A DNA stretch of 64,000 nucleotides from Macropodus opercularis (Eukaryota; Chordata; Actinopteri; Anabantiformes; Osphronemidae), in NCBI GenBank assembly GCA_030770545.1, contig CM061105.1:2649001-2713000 (forward strand), in the 5' to 3' direction. Positions within the stretch are counted from its first letter, which is position 1; every line of letters starts with the position of its first letter. Under the pieces are notes generated by a model that had not been told where the DNA came from, ran no database searches, and saw nothing but the letters and a program-made list of their open reading frames with translations. Below, in pieces: positions 9,203-22,158 of the stretch. The position numbers were made by a program, and so were the translations under genes.

Positions 9203-12200
9203 AACAATGGCAATGAAGTTTTTGTGCTAGATATGTTCCAAATACATTCCTGAAGAAGGCAAACACCTTTAAAATGCTTTGAAATCACTTTGACAAAAGT
9301 AGTGTGCTTTGGTCTAAAATGCACAGAACAGGCCATTCTAAGCGTTTTCGCACTGTTTCCATTCTCAGTATTTCTTTAAGCTGCTGCATCTTAGTTCAAG
9401 CAATAGCAATGAAGGTTTTGTGCTAGAAATGATCCAAATACATCCCTGAACAAAGCAAACACCTTTAAAATGCATTTAAATCACTTTAACTAAAGTAGTG
9501 TTCTTTGGCATCAAATGCACAGAACAGGCCATTCTAAGCGTTTTCGCACTGTTTTCAGCCTCAGTATTTCCTTAAGCTGCTGCATCTTAATGCAAACAAT
9601 GGCAATGAAGTTTTTGTGCTAGATATGTTCCAAATACATCCCTGAAGAAGGCAAGCACCTTTAAAATGCTTTGAAATCACTTTGACAAACGTAGTGTTCT
9701 TTGGTCTAAAATGCACAGAACAGGCCATTCTAAGCGTTTTCGCACTGTTTCCAGCCTCAGTATTTCTTTAAGCTGCTGCATCTTAATGCAAGCAATGGCA
9801 ATGAAGTTTTTGTGTTAGATATGTTCCAAATACATCCCTGAAGCAGGCAAACACCTTTAAAATGCTTTGAAATCACTTTGACAAAAGTAGTGTCCTTATG
9901 GTCTGAACAGGCCATTCTAAGCGTTTTCGCACTGTTTCCAGCCTCAGTATTTCTTTAAGCTGCTGCATCTTAATGCAAACAATGGCAATGAAGTTTTTGT
10001 GCTAGATATGTTCCAAATACATTCCTGAAGAAGGCAAACACCTTTAAAATGCTTTGAAATCACTTTGACAAAAGTAGTGTGCTTTGGTCTAAAATGCACA
10101 GAACAGGCCATTCTAAGCGTTTTCGCACTGTTTCCATTCTCAGTATTTCTTTAAGCTGCTGCATCTTAGTTCAAGCAATAGCAATGAAGGTTTTGTGCTA
10201 GAAATGATCCAAATACATCCCTGAAGCAGGCAAACACCTTTAAAATGCATTTAAATCACTTTAACCAAAGTAGTGTTCTTTGGCATCAAATGCACAGAAC
10301 AGGCCATTCTAAGCGTTTTCGCACTGTTTCCAGCTTCAGTATTTCTTTAAGCTGCTGCATCTTAATGCAAACAATGGCAATGAAGTTTTTGTGCTAGATA
10401 TGTTCCAAATACATCCCTGAAGAAGGCAAGCACCTTTAAAATGCTTTGAAATCACTTTGACAAAAGTAGTGTCCTTATGGTCGGAACAGGCCATTCTAAG
10501 CGTTTTCGCACTGTTTCCAGCCTCAGTATTTCTTTAAGCTGCTGCATCTTAATGCAAGCAATGGCAATGAAGTTTTTGTGTTAGATATGTTCCAAATACA
10601 TCCCTGAAGCAGGCAAACACCTTTAAAATGCTTTGAAATCACTTTGACAAAAGTAGTGTGCTTTGGTCTAAAATGCACAGAACAGGCCATTCTAAGCGTT
10701 TTCGCACTGTTTCCAGCCTCAGTATTTCTTTAAGCTGCTGCATCTTAATGCAAACAATGGCAATGAAGTTTTTGTGCTAGATATGATCCAAATACATCCC
10801 TGAAGAAGGCAAACACCTTTAAAATGCATTTAAATCACTTTTACTAAAGTAGTGTTCTTTGGCATCAAATGCACAGAACAGGCCATTCTAAGCGTTTTCG
10901 CACTGTTTCGAGCCTCAGTATTTCTTTAAGCTGCTACATATTAATGCAAGCAGTGGCAATGAAGTTTTTGTGCTAGATATGATCCAAATACATTCCTGAA
11001 GAAGGCAAACACCTTTAAAATGCATTTAAATCACTTTGACAAAAGTAGTGTTCTTTGGTCTGAAATGCACAGAACAGGCCATTCTAAGCGTTTTCGCACT
11101 GTTTCCAGCCTCAGTATTTCTTTAAGCTGCTGCACCTTAAGTCAAGCAATAGCAATGAAGGTTTTGTGCTAGATATGATCCAAATACATCCCTGAAGAAG
11201 GCTAACACCTTTAAAATGCTTTGAAATCACTTTAACCAAAGTAGTGTTCTTTGACATCAAATGCACAGAACAGGCCATTCTAAGCGTTTTCGCACTGTTT
11301 CCAGCTTCAGTATTTCTTTAAGCTGCTGCATATTAATGCAAGCAGTGGCAATGAAGTTTTTGTGCTAGATATGTTCCAAATACATCCCTGAAGCAGGCAA
11401 ACACCTTTAAAATGCTTTGAAATCACTTTGACAAAAGTAGTGTCCTTATGGTCTGAACAGGCCATTCTAAGCGTTTTCGCACTGTTTCCAGCCTCAGTAT
11501 TTCTTTAAGCTGCTGCATCTTAATGCAAACAATGGCAATGAAGTTTTTGTGCTAGATATGTTCCAAATACATTCCTGAAGAAGGCAAACACCTTTAAAAT
11601 GCTTTGAAATCACTTTGACAAAAGTAGTGTGCTTTGGTCTAAAATGCACAGAACAGGCCATTCTAAGCGTTTTCGCACTGTTTCCATTCTCAGTATTTCT
11701 TTAAGCTGCTGCATCTTAGTTCAAGCAATAGCAATGAAGGTTTTGTGCTAGAAATGATCCAAATACATCCCTGAACAAAGCAAACACCTTTAAAATGCAT
11801 TTAAATCACTTTAACTAAAGTAGTGTTCTTTGGCATCAAATGCACAGAACAGGCCATTCTAAGCGTTTTCGCACTGTTTTCAGCCTCAGTATTTCCTTAA
11901 GCTGCTGCATCTTAATGCAAACAATGGCAATGAAGTTTTTGTGCTAGATATGTTCCAAATACATCCCTGAAGAAGGCAAGCACCTTTAAAATGCTTCGAA
12001 ATCACTTTGACAAACGTAGTGTTCTTTGGTCTAAAATGCACAGAACAGGCCATTCTAAGCGTTTTCGCACTGTTTCCAGCCTCAGTATTTCTTTAAGCTG
12101 CTACATATTAATGCAAGCAGTGGCAATGAAGTTTTTGTGCTAGATATGATCCAAATACATCCCTGAAGAAGGCAAACACCTTTAAAATGCATTTAAATCA

Positions 12201-12419
12201 CTTTGACAAAAGTAGTGTTCTTTGGTCTGAAATGCACAGAACAGGCCATTCTAAGCGTTTTCGCACTGTTTCCAGCCTCAGTATTTCTTTAAGCTGCTGC
12301 ACCTTAATGCAAGCAATGGCAATGAAGTTTTTGTGCTAGATATGATCCAAATACATCTCTGAAGAAGGAAAAAACCTTTAAAATGCATTTAAATCACTTT
12401 GACAAAAGTAGTGTTCTTT
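9203..12419 (+). repeat. Mosaic region assembled from pieces of HOR 1
   Basis: Several overlapping self-matches cover this interval. About 9060-9440 repeats at 9835-10215 (shift 775). About 9025-9778 repeats at 11350-12103 (shift 2325), including the GAACAAAGC, TTAACTAAAG and GTTTTCAGCC markers. About 10041-10748 matches 1330-2037 (shift 8711), and 10741-11138 matches 480-877 (shift 10261). The block thus reads as a patchwork whose joints fall at equivalent monomer positions. No gene or unrelated DNA is visible. Confidence 0.78.
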
Positions 12420-14791
12420 GGTCTAAAATGCACAGAACAGGCCATTCTAAGCGTTTTCGCACTGTTTCCATTCTCAGTATTTCTTTAAGCTGCTGCATCT
12501 TAGTTCAAGCAATAGCAATGAAGGTTTTGTGCTAGAAATGATCCAAATACATCCCTGAAGCAGGCAAACACCTTTAAAATGCATTTAAATCACTTTAACC
12601 AAAGTAGTGTTCTTTGGCATCAAATGCACAGAACAGGCCATTCTAAGCGTTTTCGCACTGTTTCCAGCTTCAGTATTTCTTTAAGCTGCTGCATCTTAAT
12701 GCAAACAATGGCAATGAAGTTTTTGTGCTAGATATGTTCCAAATACATCCCTGAAGAAGGCAAGCACCTTTAAAATGCTTTGAAATCACTTTGACAAAAG
12801 TAGTGTCCTTATGGTCGGAACAGGCCATTCTAAGCGTTTTCGCACTGTTTCCAGCTTCAGTATTTCTTTAAGCTGCTGCATATTAATGCAAGCAGTGGCA
12901 ATGAAGTTTTTGTGCTAGATATGTTCCAAATACATCCCTGAAGCAGGCAAACACCTTTAAAATGCTTTGAAATCACTTTGACAAAAGTAGTGTCCTTATG
13001 GTCTGAACAGGCCATTCTAAGCGTTTTCGCACTGTTTCCAGCCTCAGTATTTCTTTAAGCTGCTGCATCTTAATGCAAACAATGGCAATGAAGTTTTTGT
13101 GCTAGATATGTTCCAAATACATTCCTGAAGAAGGCAAACACCTTTAAAATGCTTTGAAATCACTTTGACAAAAGTAGTGTGCTTTGGTCTAAAATGCACA
13201 GAACAGGCCATTCTAAGCGTTTTTGCACTGTTTCCAGCCTCAGTATTTCTTTAAGCTGCTGCATCTTAGTTCAAGCAATAGCAATGAAGGTTGTGTGCTA
13301 GATATGATCCAAATACAGCCCTGAAGAAGGCAAACACCTTTAAAATGCATTTAAATCACTTTTACTAAAGTAGTGTTCTTTGGCATCAAATGCACAGAAC
13401 AGGCCACTCTAAGCGTTTTCGCACTGTTTCGAGCCTCAGTATTTCTTTAAACTGCTGCATATTAATGCAAGCAGTGGCAATGAAGTTTTTGTGCTAGATA
13501 TGATCCAAATACATCCCTGAAGAAGGCAAACACCTTTAAAATGCATTTAAATCACATTGACAAAAGTAGTGTTCTTTGGTCTGAAATGCACAGAACAGGC
13601 CATTCTAAGCGTTTTTCCACTGTTTCCAGCCCAAGTGATTCTTTAAGCTGCTGCATCTTCATGCAAACAATGGCAATGAAGTTTTTGTGCTAGATATGAT
13701 CTAAATACATCCCTGAAGACGACAAACACCTTTAAAATGCTTTGAAATCACTTTGACAAAAGTAGTGTTCTTTGGTCTGAAATGCACAGAACAGGCCATT
13801 CTAAGCGTTTTCGCACTGTTTCCAGCCTCAGTATTTCTTTAGGCTGCTGCATCTTAATGCAAACAATGGCAATGAAGTTTTTGTGCTAGATATGTTCCAA
13901 ATACATTCCTGAAGAAGGCTAACACCTTTAAAATGCTTTAAAATAACTTTGACAAAAGTAGTGTGCTTTGGTCTAAAATGCACAGAACAGGCCATTCTAA
14001 GCGTTTTTGCACTGTTTCCATTCTCAGTATTTCTTTAAGCTGCTGCATCTTAGTTCAAGCAATAGCAATGAAGGTTTTGTGCTAAAAATGATCCAAATAC
14101 ATCCCTGAAGCAGGCAAACACCTTTAAAATGCATTTAAATCACTTTAACCAAAGTAGTGTTCTTTGGCATCAAATGCACAGAACAGGCCATTCTAAGCGT
14201 TTTCGCACTGTTTCCAGCCTCAGTATTTCTTTAAGCTGCTGCACCTTAATGCAAGCAATGGCAATGAAGTTTTTGTGCTAGATATGATCCAAATACATCC
14301 CTGGAGAAGGCAAACACCTTTAAAATGCTTTGAATTCACTTTGACAAAAGTAGTGTCCTTATGGTCTGAACAGTCCATTCTAAGCGTTTTCGCACTGTTT
14401 CCAGCCTCAGTATTTCTTTAAGCTGCTGCATCTTAATTCAAGCAATAGCAATGAAGGTTTTGTGCCAGATATGATCCAAATACATCCCTGAAGAAGGCAA
14501 ACACCTTTTAAATGCTTTGAAATCACTTTGACAAAAGTAGTGTCCTTATGGTATGAAATGCACAGAACAGGCCATTAAGCGTTTTCGCACTGTTTCCAGC
14601 CAAAGTGATTCTTTAAGCTGCTGCATCTTAATGCAAACAATGGCAATGAAGTTTTTGTGCTAGATATGTTCCAAATACATTCCTGAAGAAGGCTAACACC
14701 TTTAAAATGCTTTGAAATCACTTTGACAAAAGTAGTGTGCTTTGGTCTAAAATGCACAGAACAGGCCATTCTAAGCGTTTTCGCACTGTTT
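12420..14791 (+). repeat. HOR block 2, copy A (about 2.37 kb)
   Basis: The block recurs at 18450-20821 with a constant shift of 6030. Shared private changes include GGCCACTCTAAG (near 13402), TTTAAACTGCTGCAT (near 13447), ATCACATTGAC (near 13551), TTTAGGCTGCTGCAT (near 13838), AAAATAACTTTG (near 13940) and CCCTGGAGAAGG (near 14301). The left edge is where the preceding unit reads GAAGGAAAAAACC here but GAAGGCAAACACC in the other copy. The right edge is CGAGCC here against CCAGCC there. No difference in length was found between the copies. Confidence 0.88.
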
Positions 14792-16447
14792 CGAGCCTCA
14801 GTATTTCTTTAAGCTGCTACATATTAATGCAAGCAGTGGCAATGAAGTTTTTGTGCTAGATATGATCCAAATACATCCCTGAAGAAGGCAAACACCTTTA
14901 AAATGCATTTAAATCACTTTGACAAAAGTAGTGTTCTTTGGTCTGAAATGCACAGAACAGGCCATTCTAAGCGTTTTCGCACTGTTTCCAGCCTCAGTAT
15001 TTCTTTAAGCTGCTGCACCTTAATGCAAGCAATGGCAATGAAGTTTTTGTGCTAGATATGATCCAAATACATCTCTGAAGAAGGAAAAAACCTTTAAAAT
15101 GCATTTAAATCACTTTGACAAAAGTAGTGTTCTTTGGTCTGAAATGCACAGAACAGGCCATTCTAAGCGTTTTCGCACTGTTTCCATTCTCAGTATTTCT
15201 TTAAGCTGCTGCATCTTAGTTCAAGCAATAGCAATGAAGGTTTTGTGCTAGAAATGATCCAAATACATCCCTGAAGCAGGCAAACACCTTTAAAATGCAT
15301 TTAAATCACTTTAACCAAAGTAGTGTTCTTTGGCATCAAATGCACAGAACAGGCCATTCTAAACGTTTTCGCACTGTTTCCAGCTTCAGTATTTCTTTAA
15401 GCTGCTGCATCTTAATGCAAACAATGGCAATGAAGTTTTTGTGCTAGATATGATCCAAATACATCCCTGAAGAAGGCAAGCACCTTTAAAATGCTTTGAA
15501 ATCACTTTGACAAAAGTAGTGTCCTTATGGTCGGAACAGGCCATTCTAAGCGTTTTCGCACTGTTTCCAGCCTCAGTATTTCTTTAAGCTGCTGCATCTT
15601 AATTCAAGCAATAGCAATGAAGGTTTTGTGCCAGATATGATCCAAATACATCCCTGAAGAAGGCAAACACCTTTTAAATGCTTTGAAATCACTTTGACAA
15701 AAGTAGTGTCCTTATGGTATGAAATGCACAGAACAGGCCATTAAGCGTTTTCGCACTGTTTCCAGCCAAAGTGATTCTTTAAGCTGCTGCATCTTAATGC
15801 AAACAATGGCAATGAAGTTTTTGTGCTAGATATGTTCCAAATACATTCCTGAAGAAGGCTAACACCTTTAAAATGCTTTGAAATCACTTTGACAAAAGTA
15901 GTGTGCTTTGGTCTAAAATGCACAGAACAGGCCATTCTAAGCGTTTTCGCACTGTTTCCAGCCTCAGTATTTCTTTAAGCTGCTGCATCTTAATGCAAAC
16001 AATGGCAATGAAGTTTTTGTGCTAGATATGATCCAAATACATCCCTGAAGAAGGCAAACACCTTTAAAATGCATTTAAATCACTTTTACTAAAGTAGTGT
16101 TCTTTGGCATCAAATGCACAGAACAGGCCATTCTAAGCGTTTTCGCACTGTTTCGAGCCTCAGTATTTCTTTAAGCTGCTGCATATTAATGCAAGCAGTG
16201 GCAATGAAGTTTTTGTGCTAGATATGATCCAAATACATTCCTGAAGAAGGCAAACACCTTTAAAATGCATTTAAATCACTTTGACAAAAGTAGTGTTCTT
16301 TGGTCTGAAATGCACAGAACAGGCCATTCTAAGCGTTTTCGCACTGTTTCCAGCCTCAGTATTTCTTTAAGCTGCTGCACCTTAATGCAAGCAATGGCAA
16401 TGAAGTTTTTGTGCTAGATATGATCCAAATACATCTCTGAAGAAGGA
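14792..16447 (+). repeat. Mosaic region between HOR 2 and the 588-bp trimer
   Basis: About 14786-15571 matches 12070-12855 (shift 2716), including the rare CATCTCTGAAGAAGG monomer with the six-A run GGAAAAAACC and the GGTCGGAACAGG short unit. About 15567-15956 matches 14401-14790 (shift 1166), with GTGCCAGATATG, CCTTATGGTATGAAATGC and CCAGCCAAAGTG in the same order. The rest, 15957-16447, is the CTTAATGCAAAC, TACTAAAG, CGAGCC, CACCTTAATGC series seen also near 10750 and 50430. No gene is visible. Confidence 0.78.
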
Positions 16448-17706
16448 AAACACCTTTAAAATGCATTTAAATCACTTTGACAAAAGTAGTGTTCTTTGGT
16501 CTGAAATGCACAGAACAGGCCATTCTAAGCGTTTTCGCACTGTTTCCAGCTTCAGTATTTCTTTAAGCTGCTGCATATTAATGCAAGCAGTGGCAATGAA
16601 GGTTGTGTGCTAGAAATGATCCAAATACATCCCTGAAGACGGCAAACACCTTTAAAATGCATTTAAATCACTTTAACCAAAGTAGTGTTCTTTGGCATCA
16701 AATGCACAGAACAGGCCATTCTAAGCGTATTCGCACTGTTTCCAGCCTCAGTATTTCTTTAAGCTGCTGCATCTTAATGCAAGCAGTGGCAATGAAGTTT
16801 TTGTGCTAGATATGATCCAAATACAGCCCTGAAGAAGGCAAACACCTTTAAAATGCATTTAAATCACTTTTACTAAAGTAGTGTTCTTTGGCATCAAATG
16901 CACAGAACAGGCCATTCTAAGCGTTTTCGCACTGTTTCGAGCCTCAGTATTTCTTTAAGCTGCTGCATATTAATGCAAGCAGTGGCAATGAAGTTTTTGT
17001 GCTAGATATGATCCAAATACATCCCTGAAGAAGGCAAACACCTTTAAAATGCATTTAAATCACTTTGACAAAAGTAGTGTTCTTTGGTCTGAAATGCACA
17101 GAACAGGCCATTCTAAGCGTTTTCGCACTGTTTCCAGCTTCAGTATTTCTTTAAGCTGCTGCATATTAATGCAAGCAGTGGCAATGAAGGTTGTGTGCTA
17201 GAAATGATCCAAATACATCCCTGAAGACGGCAAACACCTTTAAAATGCATTTAAATCACTTTAACCAAAGTAGTGTTCTTTGGCATCAAATGCACAGAAC
17301 AGGCCATTCTAAGCGTATTCGCACTGTTTCCAGCCTCAGTATTTCTTTAAGCTGCTGCATCTTAATGCAAGCAGTGGCAATGAAGTTTTTGTGCTAGATA
17401 TGATCCAAATACAGCCCTGAAGAAGGCAAACACCTTTAAAATGCATTTAAATCACTTTTACTAAAGTAGTGTTCTTTGGCATCAAATGCACAGAACAGGC
17501 CATTCTAAGCGTTTTCGCACTGTTTCGAGCCTCAGTATTTCTTTAAGCTGCTGCATATTAATGCAAGCAGTGGCAATGAAGTTTTTGTGCTAGATATGAT
17601 CCAAATACATCCCTGAAGAAGGCAAACACCTTTAAAATGCATTTAAATCACTTTGACAAAAGTAGTGTTCTTTGGTCTGAAATGCACAGAACAGGCCATT
17701 CTAAGC
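16448..17706 (+). repeat. Tandem duplication of a 588-bp trimer (3 x 196 bp)
   Basis: The sequence from about 16448 to 17118 repeats at 17036-17706, a shift of exactly 588. Each copy holds the hybrid monomer GCAAGCAGTGGCAATGAAGGTTGTGTGC (near 16588 and 17176), the CGTATTCGCAC monomer with AATACAGCCCTG, and a CGAGCC monomer. The hybrid joins the left half of a GCAAGCAGTGG unit to the right half of a GAAGGTTGTG unit. Elsewhere GAAGGTTGTG follows CTTAGTTCAAGCAATAGC. The junction is therefore shared and predates the duplication. Confidence 0.88.
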
Positions 17707-18449
17707 GCTTTTCCACTGTTTCCAGCCCAAGTGATTCTTTAAGCTGCTGCATCTTCATGCAAACAATGGCAATGAAGTTTTTGTGCTAGATATGATCTAA
17801 ATACATCCCTGAACAAGGCAAACACCTTTAAAATGCATTTAAATCATATTGTTCAAAGTAGTGTTCTTTTGGTCTGAAATGCACAGAACAGGCCATTCTA
17901 AGCGTTTTCGCACTGTTTCCAGCCTCAGTATTTCTTTAAGCTGCTGCATCTTAAGTCAAGCAATAGCAATAAAGGTTTTGTGCTAGATATGATCCAAATA
18001 CATCCCTGAAGAAGGCTAACACCTTTAAAATGCTTTGAAATCACTTTAACCAAAGTAGTGTTCGTTGACATCAAATGCACAGAACAGGCCATTCTAAGCG
18101 TTTTCGCACTGTTTCCAGCTTCAGTATTTCTTTAAGCTGCTGCATATTAATGCAAGCAGTGGCAATGAAGTTTTTGTGCTAGATATGTTCCAAATACATC
18201 CCTGAAGCAGGCAAACACCTTTAAAATGCTTTGAAATCACTTTGACAAAAGTAGTGTCCTTATGGTCTGAACAGGCCATTCTAAGCGTTTTCGCACTGTT
18301 TCCAGCCTCAGTATTTCTTTAAGCTGCTGCATCTTAATGCAAACAATGGCAATGAAGTTTTTGTGCTATATATGTTCCAAATACATTCCTGAAGAAGGCA
18401 AACACCTTTAAAATGCTTTGAAATCACTTTGACAAAAGTAGTGTGCTTT
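17707..18449 (+). repeat. Monomers leading into HOR 2 copy B
   Basis: Starts with an unusual unit GCGCTTTTCCACTG, also found at 42828 and 47299. It is followed by a unit reading AAATCATATTGTTCAAAG near 17841, a CTTAAGTCAAGCAATAGCAATAAAGG unit near 17952, and the recurrent CCAGCTTCAG / short / GTGCTTTGG cassette. One base change makes GTGCTATATATG near 18364. The interval has about four monomers and no gene. Confidence 0.75.
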
Positions 18450-20821
18450 GGTCTAAAATGCACAGAACAGGCCATTCTAAGCGTTTTCGCACTGTTTCCA
18501 TTCTCAGTATTTCTTTAAGCTGCTGCATTTTAGTTCAAGCAATAGCAATGAAGGTTTTGTGCTAGAAATGATCCAAATACATCCCTGAAGCAGGCAAACA
18601 CCTTTAAAATGCATTTAAATCACTTTAACCAAAGTAGTGTTCTTTGGCATCAAATGCACAGAACAGGCCATTCTAAGCGTTTTCGCACTGTTTCCAGCCT
18701 CAGTATTTCTTTAAGCTGCTGCATCTTAATGCAAACAATGGCAATGAAGTTTTTGTGCTAGATATGTTCCAAATACATCCCTGAAGAAGGCAAGCACCTT
18801 TAAAATGCTTTGAAATCACTTTGACAAAAGTAGTGTCCTTATGGTCGGAACAGGCCATTCTAAGCGTTTTCGCACTGTTTCCAGCTTCAGTATTTCTTTA
18901 AGCTGCTGCATATTAATGCAAGCAGTGGCAATGAAGTTTTTGTGCTAGATATGTTCCAAATACATCCCTGAAGCAGGCAAACACCTTTAAAATGCTTTGA
19001 AATCACTTTGACAAAAGTAGTGTCCTTATGGTCTGAACAGGCCATTCTAAGCGTTTTCGCACTGTTTCCAGCCTCAGTATTTCTTTAAGCTGCTGCATCT
19101 TAATGCAAACAATGGCAATGAAGTTTTTGTGCTAGATATGTTCCAAATACATTCCTGAAGAAGGCAAACACCTTTAAAATGCTTTGAAATCACTTTGACA
19201 AAAGTAGTGTGCTTTGGTCTAAAATGCACAGAACAGGCCATTCTAAGCGTTTTCGCACTGTTTCCAGCCTCAGTATTTCTTTAAGCTGCTGCATCTTAGT
19301 TCAAGCAATAGCAATGAAGGTTGTGTGCTAGATATGATCCAAATACAGCCCTGAAGAAGGCAAACACCTTTAAAATGCATTTAAATCACTTTTACTAAAG
19401 TAGTGTTCTTTGGCATCAAATGCACAGAACAGGCCACTCTAAGCGTTTTCGCACTGTTTCGAGCCTCAGTATTTCTTTAAACTGCTGCATATTAATGCAA
19501 GCAGTGGCAATGAAGTTTTTGTGCTAGATATGATCCAAATACATCCCTGAAGAAGGCAAACACCTTTAAAATGCATTTAAATCACATTGACAAAAGTAGT
19601 GTTCTTTGGTCTGAAATGCACAGAACAGGCCATTCTAAGCGTTTTTCCACTGTTTCCAGCCCAAGTGATTCTTTAAGCTGCTGCATCTTCATGCAAACAA
19701 TGGCAATGAAGTTTTTGTGCTAGATATGATCTAAATACATCCCTGAAGACGACAAACACCTTTAAAATGCTTTGAAATCACTTTGACAAAAGTAGTGTTC
19801 TTTGGTCTGAAATGCACAGAACAGGCCATTCTAAGCGTTTTCGCACTGTTTCCAGCCTCAGTATTTCTTTAGGCTGCTGCATCTTAATGCAAACAATGGC
19901 AATGAAGTTTTTGTGCTAGATATGTTCCAAATACATTCCTGAAGAAGGCTAACACCTTTAAAATGCTTTAAAATAACTTTGACAAAAGTAGTGTGCTTTG
20001 GTCTAAAATGCACAGAACAGGCCATTCTAAGCGTTTTTGCACTGTTTCCATTCTCAGTATTTCTTTAAGCTGCTGCATCTTAGTTCAAGCAATAGCAATG
20101 AAGGTTTTGTGCTAAAAATGATCCAAATACATCCCTGAAGCAGGCAAACACCTTTAAAATGCATTTAAATCACTTTAACCAAAGTTGTGTTCTTTGGCAT
20201 CAAATGCACAGAACAGGCCATTCTAAGCGTTTTCGCACTGTTTCCAGCCTCAGTATTTCTTTAAGCTGCTGCACCTTAATGCAAGCAATGGCAATGAAGT
20301 TTTTGTGCTAGATATGATCCAAATACATCCCTGGAGAAGGCAAACACCTTTAAAATGCTTTGAATTCACTTTGACAAAAGTAGTGTCCTTATGGTCTGAA
20401 CAGTCCATTCTAAGCGTTTTCGCACTGTTTCCAGCCTCAGTATTTCTTTAAGCTGCTGCATCTTAATTCAAGCAATAGCAATGAAGGTTTTGTGCCAGAT
20501 ATGATCCAAATACATCCCTGAAGAAGGCAAACACCTTTAAAATGCTTTGAAATCACTTTGACAAAAGTAGTGTCCTTATGGTATGAAATGCACAGAACAG
20601 GCCATTAAGCGTTTTCGCACTGTTTCCAGCCAAAGTGATTCTTTAAGCTGCTGCATCTTAATGCAAACAATGGCAATGAAGTTTTTGTGCTAGATATGTT
20701 CCAAATACATTCCTGAAGAAGGCTAACACCTTTAAAATGCTTTGAAATCACTTTGACAAAAGTAGTGTGCTTTGGTCTAAAATGCACAGAACAGGCCATT
20801 CTAAGCGTTTTCGCACTGTTT
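18450..20821 (+). repeat. HOR block 2, copy B (about 2.37 kb)
   Basis: Second copy of 12420-14791. It differs by scattered single bases: GCATTTTAG near 18526, CCAGCCTCAG near 18691 against CCAGCTTCAG, AAAGTTGTG near 20182, and AAACACCTTTAAAATGC near 20530 against CTTTTAAATGC. Its right part, from about 19757, also belongs to a longer match with 39247 onward (shift 19490). The block was therefore copied more than once. Confidence 0.87.
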
Positions 20822-22055
20822 CCAGCCTCAGTATTTCTTTAAGCTGCTGCATCTTAATGCAAACAATGGCAATGAAGTTTTTGTGCTAGATATGATCCAA
20901 ATACATCCCTGAAGAAGGCAAACACCTTTAAAATGCATTTAAATCACTTTTACTAAAGTAGTGTTCTTTGGCATCAAATGCACAGAACAGGCCATTCTAA
21001 GCGTTTTCGCACTGTTTCCAGCCTCAGTATTTCTTTAAGCTGCTGCATCTTAGTTCAAGCAATAGCAATGAAGGTTGTGTGCTAGAAATGATCCAAATAC
21101 ATCCCTGAAGAAGGCAAACACCTTTAAAATGCATTTAAATCACTTTTACTTAAGTAGTGTTCTTTGGCATCAAATGCACAGAACAGGCCATTCTAAGCGT
21201 TTTCGCACTGTTTCGAGCCTCAGTATTTCTTTAAGCTGCTACATATTAATGCAAGCAGTGGCAATGAAGTTTTTGTGCTAGATATGATCCAAATACATCC
21301 CTGAAGAAGGCAAACACCTTTAAAATGCATTTAAATCACTTTGACAAAAGTAGTGTTCTTTGGTCTGAAATGCACAGAACAGGCCATTCTAAGCGTTTTC
21401 GCACTGTTTCCAGCCTCAGTATTTCTTTAAGCTGCTGCACCTTAATGCAAGCAATGGCAATGAAGTTTTTGTGCTAGATATGATCCAAATACATCTCTGA
21501 AGAAGGAAAACACCTTTAAAATGCATTTAAATCACTTTGACAAAAGTAGTGTTCTTTGGTCTGAAATGCACAGAACAGGCCATTCTAAGCGTTTTCGCAC
21601 TGTTTCCAGCCTCAGTATTTCTTTAAGCTGCTGCATCTTAAGTCAAGCAATAGCAATGAAGGTTTTGTGCTAGATATGATCCAAATACATCCCTGAAGAA
21701 GGCTAACACCTTTAAAATGCTTTGAAATCACTTTAACCAAAGTAGTGTTCTTTGACATCAAATGCACAGAACAGGCCATTCTAAGCGTTTTCGCACTGTT
21801 TCCAGCTTCAGTATTTCTTTAAGCTGCTGCATATTAATGCAAGCAGTGGCAATGAAGTTTTTGTGCTAGATATGTTCCAAATACATCCCTGAAGCAGGCA
21901 AACACCTTTAAAAAGCTTTGAAATCACTTTGACAAAAGTAGTGTCCTTATGGTCTGAACAGGCCATTCTAAGCGTTTTCGCACTGTTTCCAGCCTCAGTA
22001 TTTCTTTAAGCTGCTGCATCTTAATGCAAACAATGGCAATGAAGTTTTTGTGCTA
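20822..22055 (+). repeat. Continuation of the segment shared with 40312-41545
   Basis: The match 19757-22055 with 39247-41545 has a constant shift of 19490. The run includes the CCAGCCAAAGTG unit, the TACTAAAG unit, the GAAGGTTGTG unit, the CTGCTACATATT unit, the CATCTCTGAAG unit and the GACATCAAATGC unit. A single change, TACTTAAGTAG near 21148, distinguishes this copy from TACTAAAGTAG at the equivalent place near 40638. The alignment ends inside a monomer at GTGCTAG (about 22055), where this copy jumps forward by one unit. Confidence 0.85.
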
Positions 22056-22158
22056 GAAATGATCCAAATACATCCCTGAACAAAGCAAACACCTTTAAAA
22101 TGCATTTAAATCACTTTAACTAAAGTAGTGTTCTTTGGCATCAAATGCACAGAACAGG
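21963..22158 (+). repeat. Hybrid monomer formed by in-register loss of one unit
   Basis: The left part reads CTTAATGCAAACAATGG then GTTTTTGTGCTAG. The right part reads AAATGATCC then CCCTGAACAAAGC. In the related copies (for example 41510-41770) these halves sit in two successive monomers, separated by a CATTCCTG / GTGCTTTGG / CCATTCTCAG stretch. Here 196 bp is missing, and the join lies in the identical stretch TTTTGTGCTAG near 22045-22056. This is what an unequal exchange between neighbouring units, kept in phase, should leave. Confidence 0.8.
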
